Shown in pieces: positions 1 to 6,045 of a stretch of 13,306 nt of DNA. Below the pieces are notes generated by a model. The model searched no databases and was not told where the DNA came from. It saw only the letters and a program-made list of their open reading frames with translations. The stretch comes from JAWOJF01 sp046481785. Lineage in GTDB: Bacteria; Bacteroidota; Ignavibacteria; Ignavibacteriales; Ignavibacteriaceae. The first letter of the stretch is position 1. Each line of letters opens with the position of its first letter. The stretch lies in assembly GCA_046481785.1 (NCBI GenBank), contig JAWOJF010000367.1:1-13306 (forward strand), written 5' to 3'. A program made the position numbers and the translations under genes.

Positions 1-168
1 GTTGTTTACGGGCATACACATAAAGCATCAATAGAAAAAAGAGGAGATGTTTTATTTTTTAATCCCGGCAGTGCAGGAAAAAAAAGATTTAATTTTCCAA
101 TTTCGACGGGTGAAATAAAAATTAAGAAAGGGGAAATAAGTTCGCGAATAGTAAAACTTGAATTGTAG
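1..168 (+). CDS. YfcE/MJ0936-type metallophosphoesterase, C-terminal end (partial at 5')
   Basis: This is the last 55 residues of a gene that begins before the window; the frame is open from base 1 to a TAG at 166-168. The visible part has GHTH (residues 4-7 of the fragment), the metal-binding C-terminal motif of calcineurin-like phosphoesterases. It is followed by NPGS (21-24) in the FFNPGSAG context seen in the YfcE/MJ0936 subfamily of small cytosolic phosphodiesterases, where the Asn-Pro-Gly-Ser turn follows the last metal-binding His. Family members are usually about 160-180 residues and hydrolyse phosphodiesters with Mn or Ni; the physiological substrate is generally unknown. The stop codon lies inside the palindrome at the left end of the RAYT element, so the element abuts or slightly replaces the original gene end. 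The family call is firm; the substrate cannot be inferred. Confidence 0.85.
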   Translation, partial: VVYGHTHKASIEKRGDVLFFNPGSAGKKRFNFPISTGEIKIKKGEISSRIVKLEL

Positions 169-193
169 GGGCGTTCAATTGAACGCCCCTACA
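164..193. repeat. Perfect 30-bp palindrome at left end of RAYT element
   Basis: All 15 base pairs are Watson-Crick around the centre 178/179, with core GTTCAATTGAAC and outer arm beginning TGTAGGGGC. The next pair outwards (163/194) no longer matches. Each arm contains a TAG: the plus-strand TAG at 166-168 ends the phosphoesterase gene, and the minus-strand TAG at 191-189 ends the transposase gene. As RNA it would fold into a strong hairpin on either strand, so it may also act as a 3'-end stabiliser or weak bidirectional terminator between these convergent genes; this role is inferred. Confidence 0.9.
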
Positions 194-722
194 TTGTGAA
201 ATAATCATCCAACTCCCATCTCAGCGGATTCAATTCAATATATTGCCTGATATGGTATAAATCCTCTTCATTCCGGATAATATGTTCATAATAGTTTCTT
301 TGCCACTTAAATTTTACATACCCGTTTTCATTACACCATTTTTTTACTGCGGCTTTGAATGTTCTGACTATTACCCCTAAATGCCCCTTTGGCGGACTTA
401 TCTTAGAAAAATAATTCTTATTCGCAGGGATGTTCGATTGAACATCCCTGCACTCATTAATAATTATAATACCATGTATGTGATTCGGCATAATAACAAA
501 ATAATCCAGTTCAATCTGCTTAAAATGGTAAGGGATATTTTCCCAATATTCTTTAGCTATATCACCTATTCGGCTTAATAATACCTTTGAATTAGTAACC
601 TTTCCCAACCATTGTTTCCTGTCATCCACGCAAATAGTTACATAATACCAATTGGGATTTGTATAATCATAATGTTTTAATCTTATTGAACGGCGTGTAT
701 TATGTGAGGAGTTAGATGCCAT
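189..722 (-). CDS. REP-associated tyrosine transposase (Y1/HUH, IS200-like fold)
   Basis: This 177-residue protein belongs to the Y1 transposase family, which nicks single-stranded DNA at palindromic hairpins through a covalent phosphotyrosine. The HUH metal-binding motif is H81-I-H83 within MPNHIHGI. The nucleophile is expected at Y144 or Y145 in NYYEHIIR, followed by the family's C-terminal helix (residues 151-169, ending NPLRW). The N-terminal part, with RRSIRL (10-15) and WYYVTICV (25-32), also matches the family. Length is normal and there is no frameshift. The ATG at 722 is preceded by GGAG (728-731) with a 5-nt spacer, which supports this start. The right-end palindrome lies just upstream in the leader. 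Residues C91-A100 are encoded by an internal palindrome (424-451) in the variable loop after the HUH motif. It lies in the same direction as the methyltransferase upstream and has no obvious promoter, so read-through may supply expression. No other element protein is present. Confidence 0.9.
   Translation of the reverse strand: MASNSSHNTRRSIRLKHYDYTNPNWYYVTICVDDRKQWLGKVTNSKVLLSRIGDIAKEYWENIPYHFKQIELDYFVIMPNHIHGIIIINECRDVQSNIPANKNYFSKISPPKGHLGVIVRTFKAAVKKWCNENGYVKFKWQRNYYEHIIRNEEDLYHIRQYIELNPLRWELDDYFTM
424..451. repeat. REP-like palindrome inside the transposase reading frame
   Basis: A 28-bp inverted repeat is centred at 437/438, with 13 of 14 pairs matching; the only mismatch is G436/T439 next to the centre. 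Its core GTTCGATTGAAC differs by one base from the core of the two flanking palindromes, and its arms read GCAGGGAT and ATCCCTGC. On the minus strand it is read in frame as transposase codons Cys91 to Ala100 without a stop. Confidence 0.88.
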
Positions 723-727
723 CTGTT

Positions 728-731
728 CTCC
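728..731 (-). promoter_or_regulatory. Shine-Dalgarno sequence of the RAYT gene
   Basis: GGAG on the minus strand lies 5 nt before the ATG at 722 and separates that start from the right-end palindrome (733-762). A hairpin formed by that palindrome in the mRNA would end one base upstream of this site, so it could affect ribosome access. Confidence 0.6.
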
Positions 732-732
732 A

Positions 733-762
733 TGCAGGGGTGTTCAATTGAACGCCCGTACA
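733..762. repeat. Imperfect 30-bp palindrome at right end of RAYT element
   Basis: Centred at 747/748 with the same GTTCAATTGAAC core as the left end. Within the 30 bp, the non-Watson-Crick pairs are T741/G754, G737/G758 and C735/A760. The right arm differs from the left-end palindrome's right arm by one base, whereas the left arm (TGCAGGGGTGTTC) is closer to the internal palindrome's left arm. It separates the methyltransferase stop (767-769) from the transposase gene. Confidence 0.8.
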
Positions 763-766
763 AATT

Positions 767-1558
767 TTATTTTTTAATACACTTCAGAGAATACATCATT
801 GGTATGCGGTTTTCCAATCCTTTTATTCTCCACCAGCCGTCATCCCCTTTTACTGTATTCGGGAAACAATCATATACACTGAAAGGGAATTCCCTGAAAG
901 ACTCTATTCTTAAACCACATTTTAATAAGGAAGAAAAAACATCTGAGAAGGGATGATTCCAGCCATATTCGGTCCCTGACATTTCCGCGGTTCTGTCGGC
1001 GTATGTTGTATCTGCTTCATTAACAATCGGCTCAATATTAAAATAGGAATATTTAAGATGTTCAAACTTTTCATCAAGCATCCAGAAGACCGGGTGAAAT
1101 TCCACCATACAAAAAACACCGCCGGGCTTAAGGAAGTGAGAAACAATATCTGCCCATTTAGCAATATCAGGCAGCCAGCCGATTACACCATAAGAAGTAA
1201 AAACGATATCATATTTTTTATTCAGTACTTCTTTTAAGTCATAAACATTTGAACAGATAAATTCGGAATCCAGCTTTAGTTCATCGTTTAATTCCTTTGC
1301 AAGTATAATAGCTTTGTCGGAAAAATCCACCCCGGTAGTTTTAGCGCCAAGCCGTGTCCATGAGAGTGTATCCATACCAAAATGGCATTGGAGGTGAAGA
1401 AGAGTTTTGCCTGTTACATCGCCAAGTTCTTCAAGCTCAATAAAATTAAGGGAGGACTTCCCTTTCTTAAAACTTTCAACATCATAAAAATCAGATTTGG
1501 CATGTACTGCTACACGGTCGTTCCATATTTTTTTATTTGATTCAAAAAAATTTTGCAT
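767..1558 (-). CDS. Class I SAM-dependent methyltransferase (Methyltransf_11/25-like)
   Basis: This 263-residue soluble protein has a Rossmann-type methyltransferase core. Motif I is the variant HLQCHFG (55-61) in place of the usual glycine-rich loop, as in a widespread uncharacterised methyltransferase subfamily. The acidic residue that should bind the ribose of SAM is D78 in GVDFS. Later landmarks are YDIVFTS (116-122) and LKPGG (143-147), the usual turn before the fifth strand. The C-terminal third is rich in aromatic residues (FFP-like and GWW segments) and probably forms a substrate lid. The substrate is unknown; the variant motif I does not identify it. The ATG at 1558 lies 9 nt after the rmuC stop, and a GGAG within the last codons of rmuC could serve as its ribosome site at a rather long spacing. 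Co-transcription with rmuC is therefore likely. Confidence 0.85.
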   Translation of the reverse strand: MQNFFESNKKIWNDRVAVHAKSDFYDVESFKKGKSSLNFIELEELGDVTGKTLLHLQCHFGMDTLSWTRLGAKTTGVDFSDKAIILAKELNDELKLDSEFICSNVYDLKEVLNKKYDIVFTSYGVIGWLPDIAKWADIVSHFLKPGGVFCMVEFHPVFWMLDEKFEHLKYSYFNIEPIVNEADTTYADRTAEMSGTEYGWNHPFSDVFSSLLKCGLRIESFREFPFSVYDCFPNTVKGDDGWWRIKGLENRIPMMYSLKCIKK

Positions 1559-1567
1559 AAGAACTGA

Positions 1568-2977
1568 CTACTCCGGGTTTGTTTCCCGTTTTTTGGGGAA
1601 TGATATATCAAGCTGATTCCTGGGAGCTTCATCTTCTTCTTCAATTCTTTCAAGTAAACTTTGAGGAAGCGACTTAGTAGTTTTTGCGCCCAGATTTTTA
1701 AGCTTTTCAACACTGCCGACAAGATTGCCCCTGCCTGTGTACAATTTTTTCATTGCATCTTCATAAGTATCCTGCGTTGATTTCATTTTTTTACCAATAT
1801 CAATAAGGTCGCTTATCAGCCCCTGGAACTTATCATATAAAGCGCCTCCCTGCCTGGCAATTTCAAGTGCATTGCGGTTTTGGTTTTCCTGCCGCCAGAT
1901 GCTGGCTATTGTCCTTAGCGTTGCCAGGAGTGTAGAAGGACTTACAATTACAATATTTTTATCAAAGGCTTCATTAAATAATCCAAGGTCATTCTGCACA
2001 GCAAGACTGAAAGCCGGCTCTATGGGAAGAAACATTAAAACAAAATCGAGGCTTGTTATCTGGTATATATTCTGATAACTTTTTTCTCCAAGTCCTTTTA
2101 TATGCCTTCTTATTGAGCCAATATGTTCTTTAAGAGCGGTAATTCTTTCCTCATCAGTTTCACCCGAGCAGTATTTTTCATAAGCAGTAAGAGAACACTT
2201 TGAGTCAATTATTAAACTTTTGTTTTCAGGGAGATTAATAATTATATCCGGCTGAAGCCTCCTGCCGCTTTCATCATTCATGCTGGCCTGTACAGCATAT
2301 TCTCTCCCTTTAACCAGACCTGATTTCTCGAGGATATTTTCCAGTATCATTTCTCCCCAGTTGCCCTGAGTTTTAGTCTGACCCTTTAATGCCTGTGTAA
2401 GATTATTCGCTTCTTTGGTCATTTGTACATTTAGTTCATAGAGGCGTGTTATTTCAGTCTTAAGTGAGAACCTCTGTTGTGCTTCTTTATCATACGTTTC
2501 CTCCACCCTTTTCTGAAATTCTTTTATTTTTTCATTCAACGGGTTAAGGATAGAATCTATATTCTCTTTATTCTGAAGGGTAAACTTAGAACTCTTTTCT
2601 TCTAAAATTTTATTGGCAAGGATTTCAAAATCTTTATTAAGTTTTTGGTGGATCTGCTCAAGTTCAGCTTTTTGTTCAACTAATCTCTGCTCAAGATTCT
2701 TATTTATTTGTTTCAAAGAAGAAGCAGCTGAACTTAATTCAAGAACTTTTGTCCTTTCACAACTCAGCTCATCGCTTGCTTTCTTAAAATTTTCTTCAAT
2801 CGATTTATTTCTTTCCTGCCATTTGCTTAAATCAATTTTTGATGAATTTAACTGACCGTTTATCTCGTCAAATTCAATCTGAGAAATTCCTTTTTCACTT
2901 TTAGATTTAAAATAAAAAACAAACCCTGCAGCAATTGCGCCGATAATAAGTCCCGTTACTAATAATATAATTTCCAT
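1568..2977 (-). CDS. rmuC: DNA recombination protein RmuC
   Basis: This is a predicted inner-membrane-anchored protein that limits DNA inversions or rearrangements in E. coli; the family carries a PD-(D/E)XK-like nuclease fold. Numbering from the TTG at 2983, residues 3-25 form one N-terminal membrane segment. Residues 40-200 are long, charged coiled coil, and the RmuC domain spans about 200-440. Key motifs are GNWGE (207-211), GRRLQPDIII (240-249), the IIDSK core (258-262; D260 and K262 are candidate catalytic residues) and MFLPIEPAF (317-325). The tail is acidic and poorly structured. An ATG at 2977 is chosen over the in-frame TTG at 2983, two codons upstream; neither has a clear Shine-Dalgarno, so the true start is uncertain by two residues. 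The stop is 9 nt before the methyltransferase start. The product is about 469 residues, within the family range. Confidence 0.93.
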   Translation of the reverse strand: MEIILLVTGLIIGAIAAGFVFYFKSKSEKGISQIEFDEINGQLNSSKIDLSKWQERNKSIEENFKKASDELSCERTKVLELSSAASSLKQINKNLEQRLVEQKAELEQIHQKLNKDFEILANKILEEKSSKFTLQNKENIDSILNPLNEKIKEFQKRVEETYDKEAQQRFSLKTEITRLYELNVQMTKEANNLTQALKGQTKTQGNWGEMILENILEKSGLVKGREYAVQASMNDESGRRLQPDIIINLPENKSLIIDSKCSLTAYEKYCSGETDEERITALKEHIGSIRRHIKGLGEKSYQNIYQITSLDFVLMFLPIEPAFSLAVQNDLGLFNEAFDKNIVIVSPSTLLATLRTIASIWRQENQNRNALEIARQGGALYDKFQGLISDLIDIGKKMKSTQDTYEDAMKKLYTGRGNLVGSVEKLKNLGAKTTKSLPQSLLERIEEEDEAPRNQLDISFPKKRETNPE

Positions 2978-3029
2978 GTTCAATAGATCAAATAATTATT
3001 AAGTTGATATTTCATTAACAAAAAAATGC

Positions 3030-4622
3030 TTAGTTCAATTTTACCCTGCTCTCAACAGCATTTAGAATTTTATCTTCCCTCACCAGCTCAATCATTTTTT
3101 TTACATCTTCATAAAGAAGCCGGTCTTTAACAAGCGGAGGTATAACTTTTCTAATTTCGTTATAAGCAGCATTGGTGCCCTTGCCGCATTTAAGGGGTTT
3201 TAAAAACTCAACTGCCTGTGCTGCGGTCATAAGTTCAATTGCAAGCACACTCTCCAGGTTATGCATAATCCTGTAGCATTTCTGTGCGGCAATAGAGCCC
3301 ATTGAGTTATGATCTTCCTGGTTTGCCGATGTTGGAATAGAATCAACACTTGCCGGATGAGCAAGCACTTTATTCTCAGATACAAGACTTGCGGCTGTGT
3401 ACTGTGCAATCATAAGTCCGGAATTTAATCCGCCGTTTACAGCAAGGAATCTGGGCAGGCCGCTTAAATTCCCGTTAACCATCCTCTCGGTTCTGCGCTC
3501 AGAAACATTGGCAAGTTCTGAAAGAGCTATAGCCATAAAGTCCATTGCCAGTGCCATTGACTGTCCGTGAAAATTTCCTCCTTCAATATGTTCTTCTGTA
3601 TCGGGGAAAATAATTGGATTATCATTAACTGAATTTATCTCGATCTCAACCCTTGATAAAACATAATCAATAGCATCGCGGGAAGCACCGTGTATCTGCG
3701 GAACACAACGGATTGAATAAGCATCCTGTACACGCGGATCATTTTTAAGATGTGAGACTCTTATCTCACTCTTTTCTATTAATTTTAAAATGTTTCCGGC
3801 AGTTGTAATCTGCCCGGGAAACGGGCGCAGTTGATGGAGTCTCTTATCAAATGCTTTATCTGTAGCGCGTAAAGCTTCATGTGAAAGGGCGGCAGAAATA
3901 TCTGCAAGTCTTATAAGTTTTTTTGCTCGAATAGAAATATAAGATGCATAAGCAGTCATCATTTGTGTGCCGTTTATAAGTGCCAGCCCTTCTTTTGCTT
4001 CAAGCTTTACAGGGGCTAAACCAAATTTCTTTAATGCCTTTGATGCAGGAATAATTTCAGTGCACGAGGAATTTTCAGACATTACATCTTTTATTATCTG
4101 TACATTCCCATTACCGATCATAGGAAGTACAAGATGCGCAAGCTGAACGAGATCTCCGCTTGAACCCACCGAGCCCTGCGAAGGAATAACAGGGATTATA
4201 TTATGCCTGATCATTTGGATAAGCAGCTCCAGTACAGAGTAGCGTATTCCTGAAAATCCTTTTACAAGGGCATTCAGCCTCAGGAGCATCATTATTTTTA
4301 CAATTGCCGGGGGAAGGTATTCACCGCAGCCTACTGCATGGCTTAAAATTAAATTTTCCTGAAGCTCTGCAAGATTTTCCTTTGATATATTTACATTGGA
4401 GAACTCTCCAAAGCCTGTTGTAACGCCGTATATCACTTCTCCGCTGTTAACCCATTTTTCAACAAGGTTCCGCGATCTGCGTACTCTTTTTTTCGTTTCC
4501 TCTGATATTTTAATTTCAGGATTGTTATTTAGAAAGAATTCAATTTTATCAACCGTAAGTGAACTTCCGTCAACAAGAAGTTTAGTGCGGTTTTTTAAAG
4601 ATGAACCGGTATTATCTGCCAT
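3030..4622 (-). CDS. Aromatic amino acid ammonia-lyase, histidine ammonia-lyase family
   Basis: This 530-residue cytosolic enzyme belongs to the MIO-dependent lyase family, which removes ammonia from histidine, tyrosine or phenylalanine (or isomerises them). The fold landmarks are complete: catalytic tyrosine Y65 in YGVTTGFG, NGT at 217-219, QDAYSIRC (299-306), VNDNP (332-336), GGNFHGQ (348-354) and NQEDHNSMG (434-442). The self-cyclising tripeptide is S154-S155-G156 in GSVGSSGDL, where most of the family has Ala-Ser-Gly. S94-H95 matches the selectivity pair of true histidine ammonia-lyases, but Q354 occupies the position of the histidine-binding Glu of that enzyme and is more usual in tyrosine or phenylalanine lyases and mutases. 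The substrate is therefore left open. No hutU, hutI or hutG genes flank it. Its ATG overlaps the end of hflX by 11 bp, suggesting translational coupling. The family call is secure; naming it hutH would not be. Confidence 0.9.
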   Translation of the reverse strand: MADNTGSSLKNRTKLLVDGSSLTVDKIEFFLNNNPEIKISEETKKRVRRSRNLVEKWVNSGEVIYGVTTGFGEFSNVNISKENLAELQENLILSHAVGCGEYLPPAIVKIMMLLRLNALVKGFSGIRYSVLELLIQMIRHNIIPVIPSQGSVGSSGDLVQLAHLVLPMIGNGNVQIIKDVMSENSSCTEIIPASKALKKFGLAPVKLEAKEGLALINGTQMMTAYASYISIRAKKLIRLADISAALSHEALRATDKAFDKRLHQLRPFPGQITTAGNILKLIEKSEIRVSHLKNDPRVQDAYSIRCVPQIHGASRDAIDYVLSRVEIEINSVNDNPIIFPDTEEHIEGGNFHGQSMALAMDFMAIALSELANVSERRTERMVNGNLSGLPRFLAVNGGLNSGLMIAQYTAASLVSENKVLAHPASVDSIPTSANQEDHNSMGSIAAQKCYRIMHNLESVLAIELMTAAQAVEFLKPLKCGKGTNAAYNEIRKVIPPLVKDRLLYEDVKKMIELVREDKILNAVESRVKLN

Positions 4623-5874
4623 AAACCATTTTCTTTATTTTATCCGAATTTTGTTTATTGGTTCTGTAGGTAATATGAATTTTGTCATCATACTTAGTTG
4701 AAAGTACTTCGGCAAGCGAATGAATACGCGCCGCTGTTTTCGAGTCCGCAAGATTAAGATCTATTTTCTCTTCTACGAACGAATCTTCAACTTCCCCAAT
4801 AATTTTATTTTTTAATGATGTTAAATTTATACCTCTTTGGGCAGAAATGATAACACTATTTTTGTATTTATTTTTAATAAAATCGAGTTTAACTTTATCT
4901 TTAACTGCATCAACCTTATTGAAAACCTTTATAATAACTTTATCCCCTATATGCAGGTCTTTCAGGGTATTCTCCACAACCTCCATATGGTCTTCAAAAT
5001 AGGGATGAGTAATATCAATAACATGAAGAATAATATCAGCATCCCGTACTTCATTCAGTGTAGTTTTGAATGACGCAACAAGATGAGGGGGTAGTTTTCT
5101 TATAAAACCCACTGTATCGCTGATAAGCATTTTATGTTTTTTACTATAATCCAGTGTACGTGTTGTTGAATCAAGAGTTGCAAATAATTTATCTTCGGCA
5201 AAAACCCCCGCATCGGTAAGCTTATTAAACAGGGTTGATTTGCCCGCATTGGTATATCCAACCAGGGATAGTTTAATAAATTCTTTCCTGCCATGCGTCT
5301 GTGTTTCGCGCTGTGACTCTATTTTTTCAAGCTTCTCCTTTAGGAGGCTTATTCTGGTCCTGATAATTCTTCTGTCAGTTTCAATCTGGGTTTCACCCGG
5401 GCCTTTAGTGCCAATGCCGCCGTATTGTTTGGAAAGGTGAGTCCATGCCCGTGTTAATCTAGGCAGCATATATTGAAGCTGTGCAAGTTCTACCTGTGTT
5501 TTTGCTTCCTTGGTTTTTGCACGCGAAGCAAAAATATCAAGAATTAAACCGCTCCTGTCTATAATTTTTTTATTAACCAGCCTTTCTAGATTTCTAAGCT
5601 GGACAGGTGATAAATCATCATCAAAGATCACCAGGTCTATATCATTCATCTCAACAAGAGTTGCCAGTTCTTCAGCTTTTCCCTTACCTATATAATAGGC
5701 AGGATCAGCACTGTATTTATCCTGTGTCATTTTTATAACAGTTTCCGCACCTGCTGTAACTGCCAATTCTTCAAGTTCATCTAAATGTTCTTCAACTACC
5801 TCTTTACTTAAGTCCTTAGTATTTAATGCAACTAAAATTGCCCGTTCCGTCTTCTTTTGCGAAATTTCTATCAT
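4612..5874 (-). CDS. hflX: Ribosome-associated GTPase HflX
   Basis: This 420-residue GTPase binds the large ribosomal subunit and, in other bacteria, splits stalled or hibernating 70S ribosomes after stress. The N-terminal HflX domain has YIGKGK (61-66) and DDDLSPVQLRNLE (85-97). The central linker shows TKEAKTQVELAQL (121-133) and the signature GGIGTKGPGETQIETDRR (152-169). The G domain follows: P-loop GYTNAGKS (206-213), DTVG (253-256), NKVD (319-322) and SAQ (344-346). A short C-terminal domain completes a normal family length. An AGGAG lies about 13 nt before the ATG at 5874, somewhat distant. The 171-bp gap upstream makes this the likely first gene of the minus-strand run hflX, ammonia-lyase, rmuC, methyltransferase. 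Confidence 0.96.
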   Translation of the reverse strand: MIEISQKKTERAILVALNTKDLSKEVVEEHLDELEELAVTAGAETVIKMTQDKYSADPAYYIGKGKAEELATLVEMNDIDLVIFDDDLSPVQLRNLERLVNKKIIDRSGLILDIFASRAKTKEAKTQVELAQLQYMLPRLTRAWTHLSKQYGGIGTKGPGETQIETDRRIIRTRISLLKEKLEKIESQRETQTHGRKEFIKLSLVGYTNAGKSTLFNKLTDAGVFAEDKLFATLDSTTRTLDYSKKHKMLISDTVGFIRKLPPHLVASFKTTLNEVRDADIILHVIDITHPYFEDHMEVVENTLKDLHIGDKVIIKVFNKVDAVKDKVKLDFIKNKYKNSVIISAQRGINLTSLKNKIIGEVEDSFVEEKIDLNLADSKTAARIHSLAEVLSTKYDDKIHITYRTNKQNSDKIKKMVYGR

Positions 5875-6003
5875 ACTTTAAATTTTTCTCCTGAATTTTA
5901 TTCTGTTTAACCTGCACCCCTAAGCATATATGCATGGAGATGATTAATATATTTTGTTTACACATTCATTCCGGCAATGAAGCTACAAAATAATTATATA
6001 ACA

Positions 6004-6030
6004 AATTTTTTGTCAAAACAACAAAAAATT
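6004..6030 (-). terminator. AT-rich inverted repeat after the BatA/vWA gene
   Basis: Perfect 10-bp arms (AATTTTTTGT at 6004-6013 and ACAAAAAATT at 6021-6030) surround a 7-base loop, starting 16 bases past the minus-strand BatA stop. The stem has one G-C pair only, so it would be weak. It may mark the transcript end of the gene, or it may be chance in AT-rich spacer DNA. Confidence 0.3.
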
Positions 6031-6045
6031 ATTAGCTATTTTAAT

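Larger units (their letters stand above)
164..762 (-). mobile_element. RAYT element: REP-like palindromes bracketing a Y1 transposase gene
   Basis: A 599-bp unit is bounded by a perfect 30-bp palindrome on the left (164-193) and an imperfect 30-bp relative on the right (733-762), both with the core GTTCAATTGAAC. A single Y1/HUH transposase gene lies between them. This is the organisation expected of a REP-associated tyrosine transposase with its cognate palindromes. The unit sits between the tail of a plus-strand phosphoesterase and the tail of a minus-strand methyltransferase, a typical REP location between convergent gene ends. RAYTs are known as domesticated or slow-moving relatives of IS200/IS605 transposases. 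The exact boundaries are inferred from palindrome symmetry; no target-site duplication is expected for HUH elements, and none was used. Confidence 0.75.

Noticed and set aside
381..578. A 65-residue plus-strand open frame across the internal palindrome
   Set aside because: Antisense to the transposase gene, whose HUH and Tyr motifs are intact; the frame is explained as a shadow.
3030..4622. Naming the ammonia-lyase hutH
   Set aside because: The residue at the histidine-binding Glu position is Gln, the cofactor tripeptide is a variant, and no hut genes flank it, so the substrate is not established.
5924..5933. The 10-bp palindrome GCATATATGC upstream of hflX
   Set aside because: Too short, AT-rich and single-copy to call an operator; no second copy was seen near another start.
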